Source: an uncultured Bacteroidales bacterium (GTDB lineage Bacteria; Bacteroidota; Bacteroidia; Bacteroidales; Paludibacteraceae). Taken from it: DNA of 64,000 nucleotides. A program made the position numbers and the translations under genes. Of the stretch, positions 8,562-17,798 are shown in pieces (positions within the stretch are counted from its first letter, which is position 1; every line of letters starts with the position of its first letter). Location: NCBI GenBank assembly GCA_903901975.1, contig CAIUTB010000129.1, positions 49,605 to 113,604 on the forward strand. Direction: 5' to 3'. The notes below the pieces were generated by a model, which was not told where the DNA came from, ran no database searches, and worked only from the letters and a program-made list of their open reading frames with translations.

Positions 8562-9824
8562 TTATTCTTCTCTCATTGCCTCAATTGGCTTAATCCGAAC
8601 TGCTCTACGTGCAGGCATATATCCGGCAATAACTCCGGCAAGAATTAATATGCTTGTCGAAAACAAAACGATTGAAAGTTCAACAGTCGGATTTTTAAAT
8701 ACCGACATCCCTGTTTCAGAAGCACTTTGAGCAGCCGATTGAATCATAAAATAATTGATAAGTTCTGTCAGACCGATTCCCAGCATCATACCGATATATC
8801 CAAAAACTGTTGTAATCAAAATGGATTCGAGAACTATAGAGCGAAGTATGGAAGCCGGCGGGGCACCAATGGCTTTGCGAATTCCAATTTCGCGAGTCCG
8901 CTCTTTTACTGAAACTAACATGATATTACTTACACCAACAATTCCGGCAATCAGCGTAAAAATTCCAATAATGGAAACAAAAAGTGTAATTCCGCCAAAG
9001 ATTTTAATGGTCTCAATGTAGTCACGTTGTGCATTCCAAATCCATAGTGCTCGTGGGTCTTTGGGGTCGAAACGCAGACTTGAAGCCATTTCGGCTTTAA
9101 GTTTGTCGTTGAACTGATTATTTGCTTCAGTAGTTTGCAGTCCGTTCACTGTAAAAGCCATATTGTTGAATTTCTTATCAGGATTATAAATCAACTGTGC
9201 CGTTGTAAAAGGAATATAGCCACTTGAACCACCCCAGCGCTCAGCTTTTGAATTTACACCAATAACCTGAAACATAATATTCCCAACTTTGATATATTGC
9301 CCGAGCGACGATTTGCCTTTAAAAAGTACATCCTCAATTTTTTTATCAATGACTATTACTTTTTTGTTCGACTTTAAATCCAGTTCGTTGATAAACCGTC
9401 CACCATTATCCAAAAATTTCAATTTAAAAATATCGTTATAAGTTGGATTTACACCTTTAATCCCATAACTTCCATACTCATTCTTATAGGTAAAGGTTTG
9501 TTGTTTGTCAATTACGCCGGTTTGTCTATCAGTTTCTCTCATTTCAGTTTTTACATCCGAAATTTGTCTTTCTGCAAAGGGCAGTTGACGATCAGCTTTC
9601 AGTCCATCGTAGGGTAGGGAAGAAGTCCCCGACCACATCTGAACCAAATTTGACGCACGTTCACTAAAGTTGCTAGTTACGCCGTTTTTCAATCCATTCC
9701 CGGCTCCTAACAGTACAATCAGAATAAAAATTCCCCAGGTAACAGACATACCGGTTAAAGTTGTCCGCATCTTATTGTGCTTCAGTGTTGCAAATATTTC
9801 CTGTAAAGTGTTGATTGAAAACAT
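8562..9824 (-). CDS. MacB-type ABC transporter permease
   Basis: A 420-residue paralogue of the neighbouring permease. It starts directly with the helical N-terminus (MFSINTLQEIFATLKHNKMRTTLTGMSVTWGIFILIVLLGAG), continues with a periplasmic MacB core domain of about 220 residues and ends with three membrane helices of the FtsX domain, including RTREIGIRKAIGAPPASIL. It is probably the heterodimer partner of the 440-residue protein, because each lacks a fused ATPase domain. Spacing to the ATPase gene is 79 nt. Confidence 0.92.
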   Translation of the reverse strand: MFSINTLQEIFATLKHNKMRTTLTGMSVTWGIFILIVLLGAGNGLKNGVTSNFSERASNLVQMWSGTSSLPYDGLKADRQLPFAERQISDVKTEMRETDRQTGVIDKQQTFTYKNEYGSYGIKGVNPTYNDIFKLKFLDNGGRFINELDLKSNKKVIVIDKKIEDVLFKGKSSLGQYIKVGNIMFQVIGVNSKAERWGGSSGYIPFTTAQLIYNPDKKFNNMAFTVNGLQTTEANNQFNDKLKAEMASSLRFDPKDPRALWIWNAQRDYIETIKIFGGITLFVSIIGIFTLIAGIVGVSNIMLVSVKERTREIGIRKAIGAPPASILRSIVLESILITTVFGYIGMMLGIGLTELINYFMIQSAAQSASETGMSVFKNPTVELSIVLFSTSILILAGVIAGYMPARRAVRIKPIEAMREE

Positions 9825-9903
9825 GTCTTTTGGTTATTGGTTGATTAGTTTATCGGTTGATTGATTAGTTTGTAAATACTGCCAACTGTATACTTGTTTG
9901 CCT

Positions 9904-10578
9904 CTACTTTCTCTCAATATTTTCAATTAATCCATCTTTAATATGAATGATTGATTTGGTTTCATCTGCTACCGATTTTTCGTGAGTAACTATTATGGTT
10001 GTTAGGCCGTTGGAATTCAATTCACTCAATACTTTCATCATTTCCACCGTGGTTACGCTATCCAAAGCGCCTGTTGGTTCGTCGGCAAGTAGTATTTGAG
10101 GTTTGGAAATAATAGCGCGTGCAATGGCCACACGTTGTTTTTGTCCACCCGACATTTCGTTTGGTAAATGATACGCCCAATCCTTTATACCCATTTGGTC
10201 GAGGTATTCCATAGCAATGATATTGCGTTTTTTGCGACTAACGTTTTTATAGTAAAGTGGTAAAGCCACGTTTTCCAAAGCATTTTTGAAATTAATCAGG
10301 TTGAACGACTGAAACACAAAACCAATCATCTCATTGCGATATAAAGCGGCTTGTTTTTCGGATAAGTTCTTTATCAATGTGCCGTTTAGATAATAATCTC
10401 CCGTATCGTAATTATCCAGTATTCCCAGAATATTCAACAATGTTGATTTACCCGATCCTGATGCACCCATAATGGAAACATACTCACCTTTTTTAATCTC
10501 CAAATCAATTCCTTTGAGCACATGTAACGAAGCTTGTCCCATGTCGTAGGTTTTGTTTATGTCTTTAAGTGTAATCAT
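9904..10578 (-). CDS. ABC transporter ATP-binding protein, MacB/LolD type
   Basis: A 224-residue ATPase with Walker A GASGSGKST (about residues 38-46), Q-loop FVFQSFNLI, signature MSGGQKQR, Walker B ILLADEPTGALD and H-loop VTHE. The sequence class (MITLKDINKTYDMGQASLHVLKGIDLEI) is that of the MacB/LolD/FtsE group that drives FtsX-fold permeases. It is the promoter-proximal gene of the seven-gene operon and powers the two permeases that follow. The family identity is secure and the substrate is unknown. Confidence 0.95.
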   Translation of the reverse strand: MITLKDINKTYDMGQASLHVLKGIDLEIKKGEYVSIMGASGSGKSTLLNILGILDNYDTGDYYLNGTLIKNLSEKQAALYRNEMIGFVFQSFNLINFKNALENVALPLYYKNVSRKKRNIIAMEYLDQMGIKDWAYHLPNEMSGGQKQRVAIARAIISKPQILLADEPTGALDSVTTVEMMKVLSELNSNGLTTIIVTHEKSVADETKSIIHIKDGLIENIERK

Positions 10579-10586
10579 TAATTATA

Positions 10587-10612
10587 AGTTTGAAAGTTTG
10601 AAAGTTTGAAAG
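10587..10612. repeat. Three tandem copies of GTTTGAAA
   Basis: The 8-mer GTTTGAAA occurs three times in a row in the 5' leader of the efflux operon. A related inverted run (CTTTCAAAC) appears at about 12,108-12,119. Meaning unknown. Confidence 0.7.
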
Positions 10613-10684
10613 TTCAACGTTTGATAGTCCGCTTTTGATTACGAGCTATTAACTATAAACTATCGACTAATTTGAATCACGCTG

Positions 10685-10692
10685 CAAATATA
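10685..10692 (-). promoter_or_regulatory. Candidate -7 box of the efflux operon
   Basis: The minus strand reads TATATTTG, a perfect TAnnTTTG match, about 105 nt upstream of the ATPase start codon. Confidence 0.6.
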
Positions 10693-10704
10693 AATGAAAA
10701 TAAT

Positions 10705-10727
10705 AGTACCTTGCAATGCATAGTACT
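10705..10727. promoter_or_regulatory. Candidate PadR operator over the efflux promoter
   Basis: A 23-bp imperfect palindrome with AGTAC and GTACT arms around a TGCAATGCA centre. It lies about 12 bp upstream of the -7 box, where the -33 region would be. Such a position would block the polymerase. Assignment to the PadR encoded in the same operon is inference. Confidence 0.45.
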
Positions 10728-10739
10728 GTATTTATGATT

Positions 10740-11079
10740 AATTAATTAATTTAAAACAGTAAGAATACCTATTTTAGACGGTTTTTGGAATAAAAATAGA
10801 TTTACCTTTAACCTATATTAACGGTATTGGGTGGATTCGTAGTGCTGAATCAATTACATTTAAGGTGTTCCGAATTAGTTCAGCTTTATTAAACAAAAAT
10901 CAACTACTAAATACTGGCAAGAAGATTGACTAATTTATAGTTATAAATCAAGGTGGAAAGTAATTTGATTGAAATTGCTATCATAATCCTGATTATCAAC
11001 AGAATCAGAAATACCAAAATTCATTTATATACAAAAAAAACGGGTTAGTCCAAGGTATCTTATTCACAAACTTTTAATT
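10740..11079. other. Intergenic stretch without recognised features
   Basis: About 340 bp of AT-rich sequence between the efflux promoter region and the 3' end of the DMT transporter gene. No convincing ORF, hairpin terminator or RNA was seen on either strand. Confidence 0.5.
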
Positions 11080-11991
11080 TCACAAAATATCTTCCGTGCT
11101 ACTTCTATTATTTTTATAATTGTGCCATTGACTTACAAATAATCCGAAAACAACCACAGCGATTCCTATCCATTTCCAGGTAGTCAATAGCTCACCCAAG
11201 ATCAGCCATGACAAAATTGCAGTAAATACCGGTATCAGGTTTACAAATACATTAGTACGAGTGACTCCAACCTGACGTACTGCGCCAGCAAACAAAATAA
11301 AGGCTATAACTGAAGCGAAAATAGCCAGCAGAAATAAAGCAAGTAGTGACTGATTGCTTACTTTGATTGATTGGATTGTAAAAAAATCAGTCAGAAAAAA
11401 AGTGGGAATAAAATAAATGAGACCGAGCAAACTTTGGTAAAAGATAATACTCATACTGCTATAATTGCCCGGTATTTTTTTTAAAATTGTTGCATAACAA
11501 ATTGCAGAGAAAACAGCCAAAAACATTAATGCCACACCAGTAGGGTTAGCACTGAATCCACTTCCTTGATCGTAAATAACAAAAAAAACTCCGATAAGCG
11601 ATATCACAATTCCCAAAATGGTTGTCCAGCCAATTCGTTCTCGAAGAAAAATAAAGGCAAATACCGGAGCAAAAAGTGGAATAGTAGAAATTATCACTGC
11701 TGCAGGAGTCGATTCTAACATTGTCAACCCGAATGTTTCGCCAACATAATAGAGAAAAGGTTCAAACAAGGCCAATAGTAGAAAAAGTGTAAGGTCTTTA
11801 CGTTGAATTAGCTGAAAACGCTTTGTCAGCTTAAGAACTCCAAAAAGCAGAACTGAAGCCAGTATTAATCGGAGCGTTATTAATGTCATAGGTGGAAATG
11901 AGAGAATGGCCACCCGAGTCCAGATAAAAGAGAACGACCAAAAAATCATTGAAAGCACAATGGCAAAATATATTCTGAGAGATTTGAACAT
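11080..11991 (-). CDS. DMT-superfamily (EamA) transporter
   Basis: A 303-residue integral membrane protein with about ten helices in two five-helix EamA repeats, typical length for the family. The N-terminal repeat starts IVLSMIFWSFSFIWTRVAI. The characteristic internal loop TPAAVIISTIPLFAPVFAFIFLRE ends the first repeat, and its counterpart NVFVNLIPVFTAILSWLILGE is in the second. EamA proteins export amino acids or other metabolites or drugs, and the substrate cannot be predicted. It appears monocistronic. Upstream lies a short tandem repeat tract. Confidence 0.9.
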   Translation of the reverse strand: MFKSLRIYFAIVLSMIFWSFSFIWTRVAILSFPPMTLITLRLILASVLLFGVLKLTKRFQLIQRKDLTLFLLLALFEPFLYYVGETFGLTMLESTPAAVIISTIPLFAPVFAFIFLRERIGWTTILGIVISLIGVFFVIYDQGSGFSANPTGVALMFLAVFSAICYATILKKIPGNYSSMSIIFYQSLLGLIYFIPTFFLTDFFTIQSIKVSNQSLLALFLLAIFASVIAFILFAGAVRQVGVTRTNVFVNLIPVFTAILSWLILGELLTTWKWIGIAVVVFGLFVSQWHNYKNNRSSTEDIL

Positions 11992-11996
11992 GATTC

Positions 11997-12067
11997 AGTA
12001 GTAAACAGTAAACAGTAAGCAGTGAACAGTAAGCAGTGTACAGTAAGCAGTGAATAGTAAGCAGTAT
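11997..12067. repeat. Degenerate tandem repeat (AGTAAGCAGTGAAC-like)
   Basis: About five imperfect copies of a 14-nt unit built from AGTAAACAGT/AGTAAGCAGT lie directly upstream of the DMT transporter start codon and could vary in copy number. Confidence 0.75.
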
Positions 12068-12118
12068 GAAACAAATGATTTATAGGCACATAACTTTCAA
12101 ACTTTAGAAACTTTCAAA

Positions 12119-13099
12119 CTAATTTACTATTTTCCGAATTTCAGCATGAATATCTTCCCAAACAGCATCAGTCATTTTAGCTCCCAGTACTTCCACAACG
12201 TTTCCTGAAACTAATGAGCCAATTTTTCCACAAACTTCCAATGAGTAATCCTTAGCCAGTCCGAATAAGAATCCTGCAGCATACAAGTCACCTGCACCGG
12301 TTGTGTCAATAGCATTGGCAAGTCGTGGTTTAATTTGAACCTGATTTGAACCTGATTTGATGTACGAACCTTCTTTACCAATCTTAACCACGGCAATGTC
12401 GCAATGATTTGAAATGTGAATCAATGCTTCTTTAGGTTCTTTAGTAGTGAAAGCCCGCGCTTCTTCTTCGTTGGCAAAAACAATATCAACATATTCCTGT
12501 ATAATTTCATGAAGAAAATCAAGGTTTGCTTCTACCACATTGTAGCTTGCCAAATCAATAGAAACTTTCAGTCCTTCTTCTTTAGCCATTTTAACCGCTG
12601 TTCGAATCAAATCGTGATTTTGAACCAGATAACCTTCGATATGAAAGAAATCATAACCCTGAAACATTTCGGGTTTCAAATCAGATGCTTCCAGTTCGCA
12701 AGCAGCACCCAGATAGGTGCAAAGTGTGCGCTCACTATCAGGCGAAACCAGCACAATGCAACGACCTGATGGAGTATCGCTTAGTAATAAATGTGGGTTA
12801 ACTCCATTATTCACTGAATCATTCGTGAAAAATAAGCCAATATCATCTTTGCCAATTTTACCTACAAAACCGGCATTTAAACCGAGTTTTGTAATTCCGT
12901 TAATTGTATTCGATGCCGATCCGCCTGTCGCCATTATTTTATCATATTGACTCACTGCAAAACTTATTTCCTCTGAGCGTTCAGTATTTATTAACTGCAT
13001 ACCACCTTTCGGTAAATTTAATGATGCCAAAATACTGTCATTTTCAATTTGCAATAAAATGTCTGTCAGGGCATTACCCATTCCTAATATTCTTTTCAT
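12119..13099 (-). CDS. PfkB-family sugar/adenosine kinase
   Basis: A 326-residue ribokinase-fold kinase. The N-terminal motif (MGNALTDILLQI) and PfkB signature 1 (ATGGSASNTINGITKLG) bind the sugar or nucleoside. Signature 2 (NAIDTTGAGDLYAAGFLFG, about residues 263-281) holds the catalytic Asp and the anion hole. Bacteroidales orthologues are usually annotated as adenosine kinase, which makes AMP from adenosine and ATP, but ribokinase or fructokinase activity cannot be excluded. A -7 box lies 24 nt upstream of the start, implying a very short leader. Confidence 0.85.
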   Translation of the reverse strand: MKRILGMGNALTDILLQIENDSILASLNLPKGGMQLINTERSEEISFAVSQYDKIMATGGSASNTINGITKLGLNAGFVGKIGKDDIGLFFTNDSVNNGVNPHLLLSDTPSGRCIVLVSPDSERTLCTYLGAACELEASDLKPEMFQGYDFFHIEGYLVQNHDLIRTAVKMAKEEGLKVSIDLASYNVVEANLDFLHEIIQEYVDIVFANEEEARAFTTKEPKEALIHISNHCDIAVVKIGKEGSYIKSGSNQVQIKPRLANAIDTTGAGDLYAAGFLFGLAKDYSLEVCGKIGSLVSGNVVEVLGAKMTDAVWEDIHAEIRKIVN

Positions 13100-13122
13100 A
13101 AAATTAATCCTTGTTTTTTCTG

Positions 13123-13130
13123 CAAAGATA
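13123..13130 (-). promoter_or_regulatory. Candidate -7 box of the PfkB kinase gene
   Basis: The minus strand reads TATCTTTG, a TAnnTTTG match, 24 nt upstream of the start codon. Confidence 0.55.
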
Positions 13131-13153
13131 TTGCATATTTCAATAAAACCTAT

Positions 13154-13161
13154 TACTTTTG
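13154..13161 (+). promoter_or_regulatory. Candidate -7 box of tRNA-Asn
   Basis: TACTTTTG matches TAnnTTTG, 32 nt before the mature tRNA 5' end. Confidence 0.55.
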
Positions 13162-13192
13162 CAACGCATTTGAAAAAAATGTATAACCAAAT

Positions 13193-13266
13193 TCTTCCTT
13201 AGCTCAGTTGGTTAGAGCATCTGACTGTTAATCAGAGGGTCCTTGGTTCAAGTCCAAGAGGGAGAG
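13193..13266 (+). tRNA. tRNA-Asn (anticodon GTT)
   Basis: A complete cloverleaf: acceptor TCTTCCT pairs with AGGGAGA, D-arm GCTC/GAGC, anticodon stem TCTGA/TCAGA around loop CTGTTAA (anticodon GTT), and T-arm CTTGG/CCAAG around TTCAAGT. The 3' CCA is not encoded. Confidence 0.97.
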
Positions 13267-13273
13267 CGTTAAC

Positions 13274-13312
13274 AATCAAACACTTACACATTCTTTGTGT
13301 AGGTGTTTTTTG
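13274..13312 (+). terminator. Terminator of tRNA-Asn
   Basis: The hairpin AACACTTACACA/TGTGTAGGTGTT (one G-T pair) with a five-nt loop, followed by a T run. A nearly identical hairpin ends tRNA-Lys at 61,281-61,321 in the opposite orientation. Confidence 0.85.
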
Positions 13313-13480
13313 TTTTACGTCCGATTCACGCCAGGTTTTCGGGAAATATCGATTAAATTTAAACGAAATATTGAAAAATTCCTGACAGCTGACAGGTCTT
13401 TGAAAAATTTGCAATCAAACTTTAATACCATAAATTTCGCCACCTTCAAACGAAATAATTCAGCAGAATAATATTTGTGC

Positions 13481-13488
13481 TATATTTG
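13481..13488 (+). promoter_or_regulatory. Candidate -7 box of the HTCS gene
   Basis: TATATTTG is a perfect TAnnTTTG match, about 125 nt upstream of the preferred start codon at 13,613. Confidence 0.55.
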
Positions 13489-13612
13489 TACATATTTATA
13501 CCAAGCAAAGCAATAAGACTAAAAATAATCTATAATTTTGCATTTCTATTTTTTATCTTATTACTTTTGTTTGACTTTAAGTCATTCATACCTTAAAAAA
13601 ACAACTAATTGC

Positions 13613-16600
13613 ATGAAGTCCAAAAAGTTATTAACAGCAGTTTTTTGTGTTATCTTTTCACTCAATTCATTTTCAGCAAACGATATTTATTTCTCTAAAA
13701 TTGGTATAGAGCAAGGATTGTCACAACTATCGGTTCAAAGCATCTATCAGGATGAATTAGGGGCAATTTGGATTGCAACGCGTGAAGGATTGAATCGGTA
13801 CAATGGAAATACTATGGACGTTTTCAGGCCAATTCCAAACGACTCCAATTCCTTAGGCGAAAATCTGATTCTTCATGTTTGTGGGGATAAAAACGGTTAT
13901 GTATATATTCATACCCAAAACGGTATCAACGAATTTAATTTGCGTACCGGAACAATGCGCTCCATTCAACGAAAATTTACAGACGGCATAGCGTATGGAA
14001 TCCAAAACCTTTGGATCGCAGAGAACAATTCGCTATTTACCTTCAAAAACGGGAAAAAAGAGCTGTATTGTGTTGTTAATCAGAGTAATTCTGCTATACG
14101 AAAAATTCTTCAAACCACCGACCAACGTATCTTTGTTGGCACACTTGCCTCAGGGGTTTTTATTATTGATCAAAATAAAAAAATCAGAATTGCCATTCCT
14201 GCTTGCAGCCAGGTTTCAGATATTTTTGAGGATAGCAAAAAAAACATTTGGGTATCAACCTGGGAACAGGGATTATTCAAGATAGAGAGAAATGCTAATA
14301 TTGTCAATTTTAAACACGTTCAGGGTATTCCCGATAAGTATATTTCATCAAATTTTGTACGCGTAGTTTGTGAAGACAATAACGGGTTTATTTGGATTGG
14401 AACAAAAAAAGGACTGGACCGTTTGACACCTGAAACAGGTTTTTTTAAACATTACGACTCCGATGGTTATAATAACCGCCAGTTATCGAACGAATCGGTT
14501 TGGGCATTGACGAAGGATAATCAGGGAACAATCTGGGCAGGAACTTATTTTGGTGGCATCAATTACTTTAATCCTGATATTAATTACTATACTTTTCATA
14601 ACCTACAGAACGGGGTATTGCTGAACAAACCATTTCCTATTATCAGTAGCATAATAGAAGATAAAAAAGGAAATTTATTTCTTTTTTCGGAAGGTAATGG
14701 GTTGATTTACTATAATGTGAACAACAAAACCTACCGTATCTTTAAAGCCGAAGAAAATAACACAAACAGTCTGACAGCCGATAACATCAAAGCTTCTTAT
14801 TTTGACAGACAAAACAACGAGCTTTGGATAGGAACACACCTGGGTGGATTATGTGTATTGAATACCAATACATTTCGGTTTTTGCAATATAAAAAAATAA
14901 AACCCGAATGGCAACAAACAAATGTACTTAGTTCCATTCAGCCTTATCACGGAAATTTGTTGATTGGGACACACAATGGATTGTTTTTATTCGACAGAAA
15001 AACAAGACAGTTCAGTCTGTTCTCTGAAAAACTACATAAAACGGTCAGTTTTATTCAGGATGCAAAAACAGATAACGCTGATAATCTTTGGATTGCAAGT
15101 TATAATAGCCTCTACAAATATAACCTAAAAACACAAAAAATCAGTTCGTTCTTTTACAATGCAAAAGATACTTGCAGCTTAAGCAATAATAATGTTTCAA
15201 AAATTTTTCTCGACAGCAAAAACCGGCTTTGGATTGCCACAAGTGGGGCTGGAGTAAATCTGTATAAACCAAAAACTAATAATTTTGTACGATACAACAC
15301 AAAACATCTTGGGTTGAAAAACGATTTTGTCAGCAATATGCTTGAATCGCGGTTGGGATATCTGATAATTTCTACCACAAAAGGATTTTCGATGCTTGAT
15401 GTAGAAAACAACAAGATACATAATTTTAGTACGGAGAACGGGCTACCTTTAAATTCGCTTTACAGTGGCGGAATGTGCCTGACCAGTAAGGGCGAAATTT
15501 ATTTAGCTGGAATGAACGGAATGGTGTCTTTTAATGAAGAAAACCTGTCAGTTCCACATCGCCGATTCAACCTTAACCTTGTCAACTTGTGGATAAACAA
15601 CAAATTGGTTTCTCCAAACGATGAAACCCAAATTCTCAAAAGTTCACTCCCTTTTTCGCGGGAAATTGAGCTAAACCACAAACAAACCATGTTGACCATC
15701 GAGTTTGCATCCAATAATTATATTCCGGCCAATCAACCTGTTTTCAGGTATCGACTCGAAGGTTTTTCAGATGCATGGACCGAGCTTCCGCAGGGCATTA
15801 CCAAACTGAACTTCATGAATCTGAGTTCAGGGAAATATAAACTGGTGGTTCAGGCAATTTCACCCATTGATGGTGCGCTGATTACTTCAACAGACTTGAA
15901 CATTCATGTTTATCCGCCATTTTATCTGGACTGGTATTCTATTTTGTTCTATATCTTACTTATTCTCTTTATTGTGTGGCGATATATTGTTTTTAGTCGG
16001 TCACGTCTTTTGCTCGAAACATCTCTGACTTATGAGAAAAAAGAGAAGGAACATATGGAGGAAGTCAACCAGTCAAAACTGCGCTTTTTTACCAATATTT
16101 CGCATGAGTTCCGCACACCACTAACTCTTATTTCGGGTCAGGTGGATATGCTGCTTCAAATGCACAATATTCAGCCAACTATATACAACCGCATTTTGAA
16201 CATAAAGCGTAATACGCATAATATGAGTAGTTTGATTAACGAATTGCTTGAGTTCCGTAAAAGCGAACAAGGTCATTTGAATATTAAAGCTTCGCAAGTG
16301 GATTTAGTGAAGTTTTTATATGAAATTTACCTTTCGTTTGCCGAGTACGCGAACTATCGACAGATCAAATTAAATTTCGACTGCAGTGAAGAAAAAATTA
16401 TGGTGTGGATTGACCCTGTCCAAATGCAAAAAGTATTCTATAACCTGATTTCCAATGCCTTTAAATTCACGCCAAAGGATGGAACCATTACTATATCGAT
16501 GAATCAAACTTCGGAACAGGTGTATATCCGCATTACCGATAGTGGAATTGGTATTGCCGGCGAAGCACTTGATAAAATTTTCGATCGCTTTTATCAGGCT

Positions 16601-17683
16601 GAAAATGGACTGCAAATCAGTAATATGGTTCCCGGAACGGGAATTGGATTAGCGTTGACCAAAAATATTCTGGAATTACATTCTGCCGAAATTAAGGTGG
16701 AAAGTCAGAAAAATGTGGGGAGTTCCTTTACTGTGATTTTGAAAAAAGGGGCTACGCATTTTAAAGAAGATGAAAAAGTTGAATACGAAGATGCTGATAG
16801 CACTTGTCTGAATCTGATAAATGAAGTTGATAACGATTTTATGCAGGAAGTGATTAGTGCTCAGGTGAAGGACAGTCTGCCACAATATTCGATGCTCATT
16901 GTAGAAGATAATGACGAATTAAGGGCTATGCTGAAGAATATTTTTGAACCGATTTATACTATTTATACTGCTGCTAATGGCCAGGAAGGGCTCGAATTAA
17001 CTATTGAACATCAACCTGATATAGTGTTAAGTGATTTGATGATGCCGATCATGTCGGGTAGTGAAATGTGTTCGAAAATTAAAAACAATTTTGCAGTTTG
17101 CCATATTCCGGTAGTATTGCTGACGGCACAAACCGCAGTAGAATATAATATTGAAGGCCTGCGCCTTGGTGCCGACGATTACATCACCAAACCGTTTAAT
17201 GTAAAAACGCTGATTACCCGATGCAACAACCTGGTAAACGGACGGAAGCTACTGCAGGAAAAATTCAGTCGCCAAACAGATTTCACGCCACGACTCATTG
17301 CAACCAACAACCTGGATCGTGAGTTTTTGGAAAAAGCACAGGCAGTAATCGAGAAACATATTGATAATAGCGAGTTTGATGTGCCATTATTCTCAAGCGA
17401 AATGGCTTTGGGACGCACCAAACTTTTCAGTAAAATTAAGGGAATAACCGGCCAAACTCCCAACGATTTTATCATTACCGTGAAAATGAAGAAAGCAGCT
17501 GCATTGTTGAATAATAACCCAGAATACAATATCTCAGACATTACTTATATGCTCGGATTTAGTTCACCTAAGTATTTTGCCAAATGTTTCAAAGAACAGT
17601 TTGGTGTGTCTCCTTCGACTTTCCGTAAAACCGAAGAGACATCTGATGAATTAGATGAAGTAACTGATCAAATCCCAAATTGA
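13613..17683 (+). CDS. Hybrid two-component system (HTCS) sensor-regulator of the PUL
   Basis: The start at 13,613 is preferred over the track start at 13,538 because it opens a signal peptide (MKSKKLLTAVFCVIFSLNSFSA), giving 1,356 residues. The periplasmic part has two-component propeller repeats (GAIWIATREGLNRYN, GFIWIGTKKGLDRL, NLWIASYNSLYKYN) forming a beta-propeller sensor, then a Y_Y_Y domain. A membrane helix (about 770-793) leads to HisKA (phospho-His 831 in SHEFRTPLT), HATPase (NLISNAFKFTP, GIGLALTKNI), a receiver domain (phospho-Asp about 1141 in LSDLMMP) and a C-terminal AraC-type HTH (ISDITYMLGFSSPKYFAKCFKEQFGVSPSTFRK). HTCS proteins bind an oligosaccharide from the target glycan and switch on the adjacent PUL. 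A candidate binding motif is reported upstream of three PUL genes. Confidence 0.95.
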   Translation: MKSKKLLTAVFCVIFSLNSFSANDIYFSKIGIEQGLSQLSVQSIYQDELGAIWIATREGLNRYNGNTMDVFRPIPNDSNSLGENLILHVCGDKNGYVYIHTQNGINEFNLRTGTMRSIQRKFTDGIAYGIQNLWIAENNSLFTFKNGKKELYCVVNQSNSAIRKILQTTDQRIFVGTLASGVFIIDQNKKIRIAIPACSQVSDIFEDSKKNIWVSTWEQGLFKIERNANIVNFKHVQGIPDKYISSNFVRVVCEDNNGFIWIGTKKGLDRLTPETGFFKHYDSDGYNNRQLSNESVWALTKDNQGTIWAGTYFGGINYFNPDINYYTFHNLQNGVLLNKPFPIISSIIEDKKGNLFLFSEGNGLIYYNVNNKTYRIFKAEENNTNSLTADNIKASYFDRQNNELWIGTHLGGLCVLNTNTFRFLQYKKIKPEWQQTNVLSSIQPYHGNLLIGTHNGLFLFDRKTRQFSLFSEKLHKTVSFIQDAKTDNADNLWIASYNSLYKYNLKTQKISSFFYNAKDTCSLSNNNVSKIFLDSKNRLWIATSGAGVNLYKPKTNNFVRYNTKHLGLKNDFVSNMLESRLGYLIISTTKGFSMLDVENNKIHNFSTENGLPLNSLYSGGMCLTSKGEIYLAGMNGMVSFNEENLSVPHRRFNLNLVNLWINNKLVSPNDETQILKSSLPFSREIELNHKQTMLTIEFASNNYIPANQPVFRYRLEGFSDAWTELPQGITKLNFMNLSSGKYKLVVQAISPIDGALITSTDLNIHVYPPFYLDWYSILFYILLILFIVWRYIVFSRSRLLLETSLTYEKKEKEHMEEVNQSKLRFFTNISHEFRTPLTLISGQVDMLLQMHNIQPTIYNRILNIKRNTHNMSSLINELLEFRKSEQGHLNIKASQVDLVKFLYEIYLSFAEYANYRQIKLNFDCSEEKIMVWIDPVQMQKVFYNLISNAFKFTPKDGTITISMNQTSEQVYIRITDSGIGIAGEALDKIFDRFYQAENGLQISNMVPGTGIGLALTKNILELHSAEIKVESQKNVGSSFTVILKKGATHFKEDEKVEYEDADSTCLNLINEVDNDFMQEVISAQVKDSLPQYSMLIVEDNDELRAMLKNIFEPIYTIYTAANGQEGLELTIEHQPDIVLSDLMMPIMSGSEMCSKIKNNFAVCHIPVVLLTAQTAVEYNIEGLRLGADDYITKPFNVKTLITRCNNLVNGRKLLQEKFSRQTDFTPRLIATNNLDREFLEKAQAVIEKHIDNSEFDVPLFSSEMALGRTKLFSKIKGITGQTPNDFIITVKMKKAAALLNNNPEYNISDITYMLGFSSPKYFAKCFKEQFGVSPSTFRKTEETSDELDEVTDQIPN

Positions 17684-17722
17684 CACATTTGAATTGCGAA
17701 CGATTTTGCACCATTTTCGTCA

Positions 17723-17737
17723 GATTTTAGGAAAATC
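17723..17737. promoter_or_regulatory. Palindrome upstream of the first GH29 gene
   Basis: GATTTTAGGAAAATC is a 6-bp inverted repeat with a 3-nt spacer, 16 bp upstream of the candidate -7 box. It is a possible operator, unproven. Confidence 0.3.
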
Positions 17738-17753
17738 GATATGTAATTTGCAG

Positions 17754-17761
17754 TATTTTTG
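17754..17761 (+). promoter_or_regulatory. Candidate -7 box of the GH29/sulfatase/PL8 operon
   Basis: TATTTTTG matches TAnnTTTG, 38 nt upstream of the first GH29 start codon. Confidence 0.55.
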
Positions 17762-17798
17762 TTGTTGAGTATCCTCTCATCTTATATCAAATAAAAAA

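Noticed and set aside
11997-12067. Possible CRISPR-like array
   Set aside because: Units are contiguous and degenerate, with no spacers and no cas genes nearby.
13538-13612. N-terminal extension of the HTCS from the track start
   Set aside because: It places 25 residues before a clear signal peptide that starts at 13,613.
17700-17761. Full copy of the bipartite PUL motif upstream of the first GH29 gene
   Set aside because: Only a second-half-like block is present and it is shifted by about 10 bp. The first half is not convincing, so it was not listed as a copy.
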